In this document: piece after piece, positions 22,160 to 33,039 of the stretch
How positions within the stretch are numbered: position 1 is the stretch's first letter
How the letters are laid out: each line of letters starts with the position of its first letter
Origin: Asterella californica
Lineage: Eukaryota > Streptophyta > Marchantiopsida > Marchantiales > Aytoniaceae
Reading direction: 5' to 3'
NCBI GenBank assembly: GCA_036924285.1
Contig: JAYKYS010000006.1
Coordinates: 22,356,001-22,420,000 of the forward strand
Length of the DNA stretch: 64,000 bases
Notes under the pieces: generated by a model
Seen by the model: only the letters and a program-made list of their open reading frames with translations
Told to the model about the DNA's origin: nothing
Databases searched by the model: none
Program-made: the position numbers and the translations under genes

Positions 22160-22214
22160 GGTTGAATTTATCACCTAACCCTTCTAGCAAGAAAGTTAGG
22201 TGATAAATTCAACC
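22160..22214. repeat. Perfect 20-bp inverted repeat (hairpin)
   Basis: GGTTGAATTTATCACCTAAC at 22,160-22,179 is matched exactly by its reverse complement at 22,195-22,214, around a 15-nt loop. It could be a foldback end, or encode a small hairpin RNA. Confidence 0.9.
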
Positions 22215-24226
22215 TATTATAAAATATAATTTCTGACAGGAGAAGAAGCCGGTCATATGATTCCTGGAGCTTGTTTCAACGTACATGGCTATGGATTTCT
22301 CCAGAGTTTTAAGTACACACTTTGATTTTGACATTACATTATATTTAACACTTGGAGAATTATAATTAACACCTTGTAAACAGCAATAATCTAACATTGA
22401 TTACTAGATCCATAAGACCCCATTGCACTTTTTATTTTAATTGTGCTACTAGATTTAGCTTCTCTTTTCGTGCTTGTCGTCTTTTTTTCTACAACCAGAA
22501 GTGCATAGTGCATGTATAATTGATAAACCACACTTGATTTATGGTTTACAAGATAGAGTTTAATAAACCATTCTCTTCCCAGCTTTATATAGTATATAAA
22601 AGATTAGAGAAATATAAAATCTTTCCTCTTTTGTATTTTAGAGTGATTATATCATGCTCTGCAGTGGATCATCAGGTAAGATATTTGTTTGGTTGGTAAA
22701 TTATATACTTTATATACTATTGTCGATAAATGATATTATGATTTTTAAATATTATCTTTAGAAATGCAGTTAACCCGTTAGATCTCTTCATACAAATCTA
22801 GACTTCATGTGTTTTTTATTCTTTAGCTGCGAAAATCATGATTATAGTCTTCCTTCTCAATCCTAAATATACCACTCTCAAAGGAGTGGTTAAGAACTGA
22901 GAAACCACTTCCTCCATTGGCTTATGCTATACCATAACTTCTCCTTCAACCCTTGTAGCGAGTATTATCAACAAATTAAACTCGTGTAGTACTCCAGCTA
23001 ACCTAAGGTAAGAACCTCTAGTCCATTCTGAATCCCCATATAGATAGTTAGGGCATGCTGTCCCCCTTATCTATCGCGATGGCGGATGACAAATGACTTG
23101 ACCACGCAGTCCATCAGACAAAGCGGGTTTATGGAGACAGATTGTCTCGCCCACAAGCTACCGTAGTAAGCTTTCAAACGACTGGCCTGTGCACATGATT
23201 GAAAAGAAAAGCAACTAAGTGACACTGCAGCTGTACCTTGTTCTTGCATCACTTCTTTGTTTTTAGCAAAATCATTGATTTCACAGCATTCCTTAGGCCG
23301 TAATCGCACCCAGATTCTTAAGCGGAGATTATCACCATAATCCAAGGAATCCGGATGCAGATTAGACCGACCAGTCGCGAGTCGTTTTTTCTTAACCATA
23401 AGTATAGTGTCATCGCACGCCGCAGTTTTCCAACATGCGGTTTATCACTGCTTATGACAAACGTGCGGACGTTCGTGAGAGAAGATGAGAAATAGCCGCA
23501 GTGTTACTGACGTGGACTGATGTGAGAAGAGAGAAAGTTGAGTGTTTTCGCATGAAGGTTACCTCGTGCTTGTGTTTTTTTTCTTCGTGTTGATTGTGGT
23601 CGATGGCATTCAGCTGAAAAGAGAGAGATACAGAAAAGAGAGAGATACAGTCATTCGAACCTTTGCACTGGTCGTACAAAAACAAAACAAAATTCTCCAT
23701 CTCTTCTCGGGGCTTTCGATCTCTTACTCGATCGCCGCACAGTTATAAAGTGACATGGACTCCAAGCATGAGAGTTCGCGTGCGAAGACCAAAAGGGTTC
23801 ACAATTTGCTAGGCACCACCCTCCGCTAAGCAACCTCCCAGACGGCAGTTGTTCTGTATGACAGTGTGATCACCCGCTCCGAAACTCTAATCGGGTGACT
23901 GTGCAGTGAACTGCTCTATTCCCAACCCTGACGTTCACAGGCTTCACGATCAAAAGCTGATTTATATAATCTGGGTGCGATTACAGCATTACTCTCTTCC
24001 AATACACACGAAATTCTTACTTTTCACTTTCATGTGGTGAAACCAAACTACTGTAGAAGGAGTAACTTACAAGTACTAGTAGTAATTAAGTTCTAAGTCT
24101 TACTGTTCAATGTATACTGAAAGAACGCAACTCATCGGAGGGAATATATTCTGAGCGCCAATAGTTATTATATATTCACAAGTTGTAAGTTTAATTTGCT
24201 ATATATATTATGGGAATTTCAAAAGT
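22215..24226. other. Spacer with a separated inverted repeat, no gene recognised
   Basis: A minus-strand frame of 110 codons at 23,067-23,399 begins with a basic run but shows no domain. GTAATCGCACCCAGATT at 23,300-23,316 has its exact reverse complement at 23,968-23,984. Nothing else is assignable. Confidence 0.4.
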
Positions 24227-24522
24227 TATGAATGATATGAGTGCGTCTCAAATCTCTCAAAAGTGTATATATATATATGAAAATTTATCCGTTTTCCTAC
24301 ACCCAGCTGGGTTGTATGATATTGGTGCGTCTCAAACCTCTCTATTAAAGCATGCTTGCAATTGTTATTTTAGTAAAAAAGATTAATATCAGTTTTGGTT
24401 GTAAAACGGAGGAGGCCTGCAGCTCCGGAGTTGCTTAGTAAGAATATATTGAGGCTTTGTTCCAACCTTAATTTCTTCTTACATATAATAGCGTAACTTT
24501 TAGACGCACTATTGTCATACAA
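24227..24522. repeat. Small inverted/direct repeat structure, MITE-like
   Basis: A 25-bp motif containing GTGCGTCTCAAA occurs twice in direct orientation (24,227-24,252 and 24,312-24,336) and once inverted at 24,498-24,522. The inverted pair matches at 21 of 25 positions. No target duplication was identified, so the element boundaries are uncertain. Confidence 0.45.
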
Positions 24523-25979
24523 TATACAAGGTGATAGTTATCGTGGCTCTGTGCTACCCGGCCCTCCTTGACGTACGATTTACTTTTCAAACCGATTCTT
24601 CCGGTTTAATTTTGAGATTAACCGGTTCTTCCAGTCTAATAGGATCCAGAGCTCACTGCGAGATATCAAGATATCGTTAACAAGACCCTGTAAAGATATG
24701 TCTATGGGGCTTGTTGTTTGCTATGTCGATTCTGAAAACCGGAAAGGGGGAGTTTCTTGTGCTGTACCTGAATGGACGGATAGAGTCTTGGAAAGAACCG
24801 AAAAGAAAAACGAAGTAGCGGGAACAAACGGAGGGAGTCGCTATGAAAACCGGTAAAGAGAATCGCTAACGCATAACCACGAAATTCTATTGCAAACAGA
24901 GCTCCTTGTTGAAATAGTACCCGTTTTGGGTATTAATTACAAAACACTTTCTATGTTGTTATCATTAGATGGTTCAGATCTAACGGTTGTACACTTAATA
25001 CACTCTATCTTGGGTTAAGTCTAAATCTTTAATTAGTTCTAATTAATCGTAAATTCTGAAAGTATTCCTCTATACTCTTATTAACCCTATTATTACTCCG
25101 TATTTTTATACATACATGGCTTTCATCGGAACTATGCTTTCCTTTTCGCTTTCCCTAGAAGGTTTCCCTCTGAGCAGTCTTAAACCGCGAGTATGAGTAC
25201 AAAATGCATAAACAGAATAATTCTTTTTTCCTCACAGTGTTCTTTGAGTCTGAACAAAAGACTAATTTTTGCTAAAAAATCCTGGAAATATTGATTTTAA
25301 AATTTATTTTTTAATACTAAATAGTTTATTTCGAGGCGAATCATAACTTGTAAACCTTGTAAACCTTGTAAATGTTTTAATTTTATTTATTATTTTATAG
25401 ATTTTAAATTAGAATAAATATGTGATCACCAAAAATATTTTTTTGCATAACAGTTAAATTTCTCAATTATAAAAAAAAAATCCCAAAAAAATAAAGTTTT
25501 CTGGGTCACCAGGAGAACTTGTAACCATACTCGGGTTTAATCCATCAAAAGCCACGCGGCGCATTTCTCCGTAGTCGTATCGCACGATAATTTAATGCTT
25601 TTAGCATTATTGCAAGTACAAATTTGGTGCTGAATGAACTATTAAACCCTCGGTGCCGGTAAGAATTCGCTAGGGGACCACAAGAAGTGAGAAGAAGGAA
25701 GTTGTAAATTTTCTGAGTATTACTGTATTTAACTTTTAAGTAAAGTCTGAAGTCTCCTTCGTCTGAAATTGTTTTATTAATATACAGTTTATGTCAAAAC
25801 CACGTTTAGAATTCTTTGATGCTAAAATTGCAAAAAATGAATCTATGAGATCCAAGTTATGTTCGTAGGCGAGAATCACTCTCATACTCGTTCTGCTAAT
25901 ATGCATAGAAAGTGAGGTTCTCGCCGTGGAGCAAAAACTGACAACCTGGAAGAGTGCGGAGTCTAAATACTCGTCTTGG
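24523..25979. other. AT-rich spacer, no gene seen
   Basis: Long A/T runs occur around 25,260-25,500, with only short frames. No feature could be assigned. Confidence 0.45.
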
Positions 25980-27000
25980 GTAGGCCACGGACGGAAGATG
26001 TGGCGGCGGTGATTTTCTGTCCTTCCGGCTTGGGGGTTAGGGCTAGCTCTGTTTATCGTGTATTATCAAGTTCGCACTCTCTCGACAATTTGCACTCTTT
26101 CCGGCTTGGGGGTTAGGGCTACCTCGTCTATTGCTTGGGGGTGTTCTTTGATGTGTGGCGGGGCTCTGTTGCTAGAGATTGAATAGTCTCTTCTCGTCTA
26201 TTGCTCGGGGTGGTCTTTGATGTGTGGCAGAGTCCTACTGTCAGAGATCGAGTAGTCTCGCAGGCTTGCTTTGAACTGTGTTGTATCCATACGTTTCGTT
26301 TGACCGTTTGCTTGTTGGCGATGATGGGACCGCAATCTGGATCTGCTTCATTATGCTTGCACGGTTTCATTCTGTAGGTTTGGCTGTTGTTTTCTTTCGA
26401 CTGCGTTGTTATTTTCATCGTTGCTCGTCTTGGGAGAGCGGTGGTTTGCGTCCTTGCTAACTTGTATCGATCCTTTCTTTGGAGGTTGTGTCATTTTTCC
26501 GTCTGTCTTTTTCTGGAGTTCTTCTGACCGCACAGTGGTGGGCTATCCGACAGACCGCCGGCTGAAGTAATGCGTGCTACCATGCGCTCGATTTGCTCTT
26601 CGACTCTGTTTCATTTTGATCTTTCATTGCTATGTTTCGCTCTTCTTTTCTTTCGGCTGTCGCAGTTGCTGCTCCTGTCGTCGTTGTCGATAACAATGTC
26701 CGCAAAAGTGACGATTCGATTTTCTGCATTCCTTTTGAGCTTTCACTTTTTTCTCCGCTGCTAGGAAGCTACCAGCGAAAAACAGACCGTCCTCTTTCTA
26801 TCTTTTGCTCTTGTCTTCTTTCGCTTCGTTGCGATGTACATTGTTGGTGGTCTTGGGAGAGTGGTGGTTTCCGTCCTTGCTAACTCCTATCGGTTATCGT
26901 TTGTTCTTTCGGAGTTCTGGCTGCAGCAGTGCTGGACATGCCGAGACGAGAATTAAAGCGCGAGAGCGGTTGCGGGTTGCTTCCACGGTGACGTTTATTG
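25980..27000. repeat. Degenerate nested tandem repeats (~72-bp and ~423-bp periods)
   Basis: CCGGCTTGGGGGTTAGGGCT appears at about 26,025 and 26,101. CTCGTCTATTGCT with TTTGATGTGTGGC recurs at about 26,123 and 26,193. The phrase GTCTTGGGAGAG followed by TCCTTGCTAAC recurs at about 26,427 and 26,850, giving a 423-bp spacing. Frames here are short and differ between copies, so protein coding is not supported. It is the left part of a repeat-rich island ending near 32.3 kb. Confidence 0.6.
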
Positions 27001-27778
27001 ATGCCTTCCTTCTCTCTTTTGTTGACAATGGAAGGTGGTGGAAAACCACCATGTAATAACGACGGGTCAGTTTGGCGTACATGAGCATACTGACACCATT
27101 GCGGCACGAATTTGACTCTGTCTCCATACTTTGACTACCCCATTTAGGTACGTTCAATATACATACTCGTTGCTTTGCATATTCTCCTCCTTTCCACGTC
27201 GCTTCCACTCAATGATGAGATGATTACTCTTCGCTCCAGCCATGTCCTCCGGATGATGACTTGCTGCTGCTTGCTGCCTTCCTAGAGGATGTAGAGACAG
27301 CGAGCAATGTCCTTTCCTTTCTCGTATAGGCAGAGAACACTTCAGACGAAAGAAGCGATTCAAGCCCCTTATCTGCCATCGAACAGAAGTGGTTACTAGA
27401 AACTCTACTCATTCTTGATAGTGCTCGGACGTTCTCATTCTACTCTAGCAAAATCCCAATGATCAGTTTCGACAGTGCGCTCCAGCTCACCTGTTGTTAC
27501 ATTTACATGGACCTAGCATAGTCTATAAGTAGCATGAACTTCTTGCTGAAGTTCAACCTGTTATCCGTGTCCTTTGCACGTTCTGCCTCTGGTAAGTTTG
27601 GCTGGTCCATACCGCTTCTTCTCTTATTTGGAAAGACGGAATTTCACTGTATTTGCAAGACATGCGCGTTTGTATGTTTAGTTACCCTGTCTTTTTTATC
27701 CGTTGTCGTGTCGTGGACCGGCTCCTACCTGAAATACAAACTTCGATGCTTGTCGCTCCAAAGACACTCATGAGAAGA
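27001..27778. other. Spacer inside repeat island, no gene supported
   Basis: A minus-strand frame from about 27,412 would encode a Ser-rich peptide, but it shows no domain and no convincing exon partner. Confidence 0.35.
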
Positions 27779-28262
27779 CAAGCTAGGCCCCAGCTTACAG
27801 ATTTTGGCACAATCTCAGATCTCCATTTTCATCGCATAGATGGGTAGAGCTCCTTATCAGCTTTCCATAGGCATCTTGTCTACTTCTTTTGGGCGCCTAG
27901 TGGAGAAGTTACAGGACTCGAAAGATGGAGAAAACAAGCTAGGCCCCAGCTTACGAGCTTTTGGCGCAACTTCGGATCTTTACTTTTATCGCATAGATGG
28001 ATAGAGCTCGTTGTCAACATTCCATAGGCACTTTGTCTACTTCGTTTGGACGCATAGTGAAGAAGTTACAAGACTCAAAAGATGGAGAAAACAAGCTAGG
28101 CCCCAGCTTACGAGCTTTTGGTGCAACTTCGGATCTTTACTTTTATCGCATAGATGGATAGAGCTCATAGTCAGCGTTCCATGGGCATCTTGTTTATTTC
28201 GTTTGGACATCCAGAGAAGAAGTTATGCGATTTGAAAAAAGACAAAATCAAGCTAGGCCCCT
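27779..28262. repeat. Tandem repeat, 157-bp unit, three full copies plus a partial fourth
   Basis: CAAGCTAGGCCCC starts each unit at 27,779, 27,935, 28,092 and 28,249. The body of each unit contains TTTTGGCGCAACTTCGGAT, ATCGCATAGATGG and CATAGGCA blocks. Units two and three are the most alike. 157 is not a multiple of three, so the open frames crossing it are incidental. Confidence 0.9.
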
Positions 28263-28511
28263 AGTTACTTGCTGACTGGGTATTTAGGGCTTCAGGCATT
28301 ATATCAAAGACGCAAGGGGCCTGCTTCTTATTATTGAGGGTTGAACTTCGTACGTACAGACTGTTGCAAGGGGGCTGCTTAAGGGGCTTGCTTGTTCCTG
28401 CGACCTGTCGATGGATGTTTTGGAGAATTGGGAAGTCCAATACACGTGCGCAAGGTGTCATCGGGTTCAGATCTGTGCAGGCTACGCACAGGTTAAGACG
28501 GATCGGGGGTT

Positions 28512-29250
28512 GTGTTCTAGAAGAAATTGAGACGCAGGAAGCAGATTTGGGGTTTTCAGTTATCTGTGAAGGAGAGTTGGACCGTTCGGGCCGTTCTGGA
28601 GTCCAAACTTGCTGTCCTTGGATCCATCGGGATCAGAACAACGAGTTCTTCAGGAAATTGAGGACGATACCAGTTTTCATCGGGCGGTTTGGGAGTTGTG
28701 AGTGAAATTGGTTCGCAGGGAAGCGCTTGCGTCAGGTTTTTCATCGCCTGCGACTTGAGATTGGATTGTTCTTCGCGATCGGTGAACCAAGCTCTTCGTT
28801 CTTGGTGCCTACGCGATCAGGGAGTCCTCATGTACGCATAGGAGAAGGCTGTAAGTGAATTGGATTGTTGGTTTGGGTGTGGTGAGCGAATTTGACCCGC
28901 AGGGAGCCGATTTACGTCAGTTTTTTGCAACCTGCGACCAAATTTCTCGAGTGGTTTTGCAAGGGGAACTCCAAACGGCTTGTTTGGAGTCTTGTTGGGT
29001 TTAGGGTAGCCAGATCTACCTACCAGCGAGGACGGATATCAGTTTAGACGATCCGTTTGTGCGGTGTGAGCGGTTTTAAACCGCAGGGAGGAGCTTCTGG
29101 AAGTTCGGTCACCTGCGACCGAAAATCGGCGATATCTCGACTATCGGGAGTCGGATCTGAAGGTTTCTTGAGCCAAAGGAGTCAAGGAAGGAGACCCTAT
29201 CGACATTTGAAGATCGTTTGGAGAAAGGAGAAAGTTCTCAGATAGGTCTT
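28512..29250. repeat. Degenerate tandem repeat, 184-bp unit
   Basis: The phrase GTGAGYGAA or GTGAGCGG, followed by CGCAGGGA and CCTGCGACC, starts at 28,698, 28,882 and 29,066, exactly 184 bp apart. A weaker copy begins at about 28,512. The units are diverged but keep their order of landmarks. The array directly follows the 157-bp array. Confidence 0.7.
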
Positions 29251-29917
29251 TTTCGGTTCCTTTGCTACGGATTTCGTTTTTGAGTTCGTTAGGGACTTAA
29301 TTGGTTGTGTACGGCTTGTGGTAGCTAGCTTTAGCCAAGAGTTAGTGCGTGGATGTGGTTTGGACTTGGGTTTTGGATCGCGTGATATTGTTGTGGCTCT
29401 ATTTGTTAGCAAAGAGAAGTTTCTCTTGCTTTGAGCTACGCTTTGGCGATTTCAGGCTAGGGTTGCGATTCAGGGGTTTGTTTTAGGGCTTCTGAAGTAG
29501 GTTACAGACCGCTCTGGTCTGTTCCTCAGTTTTGTGTTGTTAGGAGAAAGAATCGGCAGTGTACATACTTTCAGAGTGGTATATATCGCAGCATTCCTTT
29601 TCGTGGTTGTTCTTCTCTGTCTTGTCTCTGTATGGCACACAGCATCTCCACAGCCAGGAACCTCGCGTTTTCCTGGACATCCTTCACGCACAAAATATCC
29701 GACACGATACCGTGAAGTTCGACTGTAGTTACATTTACATTCGACTGTAAGTACATTTACAGACTTACTAATCTACCCTGCATCTGTAGTCAGCTGGACC
29801 CATCCAGATACCGGTTCATTTACCGCCATCACAAGGACTTGGATTGTCTCTATGTCTCTACAGAGACAAGCGAGAGCGAAGACACCGACCCTGGAGTTGT
29901 TAGTGACAGTATGTTAG
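29251..29917. other. Spacer before the Rep-like relic
   Basis: The T-rich sequence has the look of an untranslated leader. A 20-bp direct repeat, CGACTGTARKTACATTTACA, sits at about 29,719-29,761. An acidic stretch translated from about 29,850-29,905 may belong to the N-terminus of the following relic. Confidence 0.35.
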
Positions 29918-30783
29918 ATGCGAAGTGACCTTGAGCTTTCTCTCTTTCCACTCCTTTCTACTTTCTTGCACAAGCAGTGCATGTCAGGGATGTTTTATGT
30001 TGAACGAGAGAGTAATCTCCTGCACTTGCATTTCCAGGGCTTTATATCCATCTATGATAAATCTCGTGTCGAGGTGAAAAAGAAACTACTGAAGGCACTT
30101 GGACGGGACCAGCAGCGTTCAATTCGTGTCGAGATCTGCGTGAAGCAACTCTCCAACAAAAGGTTACACACATTTGTGAGCATGATCTGGTACTGTTTAA
30201 AAGACGAAAATTGTAGCATCATCATGCCGTGATGAAGAACATCACTGAGAGTATGGTGGTGGATGGTGAGGAGTTGTTTATGTTGCTAGGAACCGCAGAT
30301 ACAAAAAACTGTGTTGAGCTGAATTACATGAATATTTTACCCAGGGCGCTCCAGTTCAACAAGTACAAAAGCTCACACCCGTTGTCCAACACTTTGTCTC
30401 GTTGTCTCTGTTAGATGCTGCTTTCAGAGAAATATTCATCTTCGTCTAGATGGATGGATGCAGGCAGATATACAGAAGAAACGGTCCGACTCGTTATGAA
30501 ACTCGTTCATCAGGCTCGAGCAGATCACACCGGAGGACATACATAACATTTTTTTTTCACATTGATAATAGACGATGATCACATTGCAGCCGCAAGTACT
30601 TCGAAGTACACGTAAACAAGGAGGAGGAAGCTGTCGATTTTGAGCAGCAGAGAAACGAGCAACAGGAAGCGATCGAGATGCAGCAGGCAACCGTCCTAGA
30701 CAGAGAACAACATTTGTCAGAGTTCATATCTCTCGCGGATGTCCTGTTGAGATGCAAGAATGATCTCATCGAAGTCGACTAGT
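29918..30783 (+). pseudogene. Decayed HUH-type Rep endonuclease (Replitron/CRESS-Rep-like)
   Basis: The first frame (29,918-30,232) contains SGMFYVERESNLLHLHFQG, whose HLH is an HUH metal-binding motif at 30,023-30,031, and later WYCLKD, a YxxK motif with the candidate catalytic Tyr codon at 30,191-30,193. A frame change near 30,230 continues with KNITES, VDGEELFMLLG, VELNYMNILPRAL. After a stop at about 30,412, YTEETVRLVMKLVHQ follows. A further shift gives EQITPEDIHNIFFFH, a stop, then RKYFEVHVNKEEE and a coiled-coil tail ending at 30,783. HUH plus YxxK is the signature of rolling-circle Rep nucleases, which nick one DNA strand and stay bound through tyrosine. No helicase domain is seen. 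Motif I upstream was not found. Breaks mean it is not functional. A captured geminivirus-like Rep is possible but less likely without a helicase domain. Confidence 0.55.
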
Positions 30784-31020
30784 ATCGCGACAGTGATCAC
30801 TTTTTCTTTCTTTCATCTGCAGTGACACTTCTTTCACTGCGAGAAAGAGCACTGTACATCCCTTCCTTTCTACATCATATAGATGTAAAATCTTTACTCA
30901 GCGCTGAATATATAGCAGAATGCTTCATTACACCATATAGTGTCTGTTGTCAGCAGTTGGCAGCAGCAGCACAAGACTGTGCGGTCTACTCTACTGTACT
31001 TACGAGCACCATGTTTATTG

Positions 31021-32018
31021 CACTGTTCCAGAATAAAACTTGTATTTCCACCGTCTGTACTTACGAGAGCATGTTTACTGCACTGTTCCAGAATAAAACT
31101 TCTATTTCTACCGTCTGTGCAGTCTACTCCACTGTACTTACGAGGATCATGTTTATTCGACTGTTCCAGAATAAGACTTGTATTTCTTCCGAAAAAGTCT
31201 TTGTTGTCAAGTATTTTTTGCATTTCCACAAGCGCGCCATTAACGCCGAGCTAAGGCACTCCACGTTGTCGTTTCAGTGGTGTCAAAACATCGAGGCACG
31301 GTAACTATTGGCAGGTAGCAATAAATAATACATCGGAATGAAAAATAATGACTGCTAGAAGCGAATGCAAAGTCCAGAGGGTGAATATGCAAGGAAGATA
31401 TATATAAGAGTCACTTCTTCTTCTCAGTACGTAAAACTTTCTGATTTGTAGAGAAGATTGTAATATCTTAATTCCCAGAAGATACCGGCATGAGTCAAAG
31501 AATTCTTCACGGATCTTGCACTGCTCCAGAATAAAACTTGTATTTCCACCGTCTGTACTTACGAGAGCATGTTTACTGCACTGTTCCAGAATAAAACTTC
31601 TATTTCTACCGTCTGTGCAGTCTACTCCACTGTACTTACGAGGATCATGTTTATTCGACTGTTCCAGAATAAGACTTGTATTTCTTCCGAAAAAGTCTTT
31701 CTTGTCAAGTATTTTTTGCATTTCCACAAGCGAACCATTAACGCCGAGCTAAGGCACTCCACGTTGTCGTTTCAGTGGTGTCAAAACATCGAAGTATGGT
31801 AACTATTGACAGGTAGCAATAAATAATACATCGGAATAAAAAATAATGACTGCTAGAAGGGAACGCAAAGTCCAGAAGGTGAATATGCAAGGAAGATATA
31901 TATAAGAGTCACTTCTCAGTAAGTAAAACTTTCTGATTTGTAGAGAAAACTGTAATATCTTAATTCCCAGAAAATACCGGCATGAGTGAAAGAATTCTTC
32001 ACGGATCTTGCACTGCTT
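31021..32018. repeat. Tandem duplication, ~498-bp unit, two near-identical copies
   Basis: Copy 1 spans 31,021-31,518 and copy 2 spans 31,519 to about 32,018. They are nearly identical by eye, with only scattered changes. Each contains smaller repeats of a phrase with CTGTTCCAGAATAAAACTT preceded by GTACTTACGAG. Each also has a TATATATAAGAGTCACTTC block (31,399 and 31,894). A weaker third piece, with CTTTAATTCCCAGAAAA, follows at about 32,150-32,260. Open frames on both strands cross the units but only mirror the repeat. Confidence 0.88.
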
Positions 32019-32998
32019 TTACACGATTCTTGATGAGTGCTATTACGTTTTTAACATGTGTCAGTTTTACATTCGTGAGACGTCACCTCATCGTGGCAGA
32101 GCCTTCGGTTACAAGTGAAACATTTTTTATTTATAGCCCACTCTTGTAGTGTAAATTGTAGCACTTTAATTCCCAGAAAACACTAACATGAGTAAGAGAA
32201 TTCCTTACGGATGTTGCATTGTACCACTGTATCCTTACAGTTCTTGGTGAGTGACCTTACTATTCTTTGTTGGTTAATGCTCTTGCTCTTACGTTTGACA
32301 GATGTCGGATTCATATTCGTGTCATAGAAATCACACAAGTTTTATGTCGTAAAAGGTTATATGACGAGTGCTTTCTGAGATGTTTGATGCTATCTTTGGC
32401 TGCCGCCTCGGGAACATTTTATATTCCAGAAGGAACCCGCTAGCGCTGTAGAGCTTCTGCTACTGTAACACGTAAAGATGCAGAAATGAAATGGACGCAC
32501 TAGTATTCTAAGTAATAAATGAACCTAACAAAGTAATCACAATTATATTATGAATACTCAGCCATGTCATCTACTGTCTACACACGTAACTTTCAAGTAT
32601 CCAAACTCCTGTAACAGTTTTAGGTCGAGTTGTATTCACGAGGAGCGTGTAATGAGTGCCCAAAGATGCTCTTGTTAGGAGAATATTCTCTTGGATATCA
32701 ACGTCATATGAACTCCATACGCAAAAAGAAGCTAAGGAACGAGAGTTTTGTAGAAACCTTAATCATCTTAGAGAACATATATATTGTATCTTGTACCGTA
32801 GCAAGTCAGAAAGTATTTAATTTTAAGCTGGCTAAAAGAATCTCATTCGTATGATACCTTGCACTGATCGGGTATATTTCATTGAAAAGAGCAAGAAAAA
32901 ATAAGTAGTAATCTGTCATACTGTTAAGAAGAGTCCATTCGTCACCGAAGAATAATTTGACTTCTCGTAGAAAAATAGTTACAGTTGTTCAGATTCTG

Positions 32999-33039
32999 TA
33001 GCTGCAGATCTACATAAATCCTATGTAGATCTGCAGCTA
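32999..33039. repeat. Perfect 18-bp inverted repeat (hairpin)
   Basis: TAGCTGCAGATCTACATA at 32,999-33,016 is the reverse complement of 33,022-33,039, around a 5-nt loop. The very tight loop makes cruciform formation possible. Confidence 0.9.

Noticed and set aside
29918..30783. Geminivirus integration as source of the Rep-like relic
   Set aside because: HUH and YxxK motifs would fit, but no helicase, coat protein or stem-loop origin is visible, and the C-terminal blocks and coiled coil are unlike viral Rep. Kept as an alternative only.
30894..31727. Long minus-strand frames with repeated SFILEQCSKH-type phrases
   Set aside because: They simply translate the 498-bp tandem repeat and its sub-repeats. 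Plus-strand frames are equally open, so protein coding is not supported.
26000..32260. CRISPR-like regular arrays
   Set aside because: The arrays are tandem repeats with no unique spacers and occur in a plant genome.
5281..33039. Hairpins as Helitron 3' ends
   Set aside because: None of the hairpins at 5.3, 8.8, 11.5, 22.2 or 33.0 kb is followed at about 10-12 nt by CTRR, and no Helitron helicase sequence was found.
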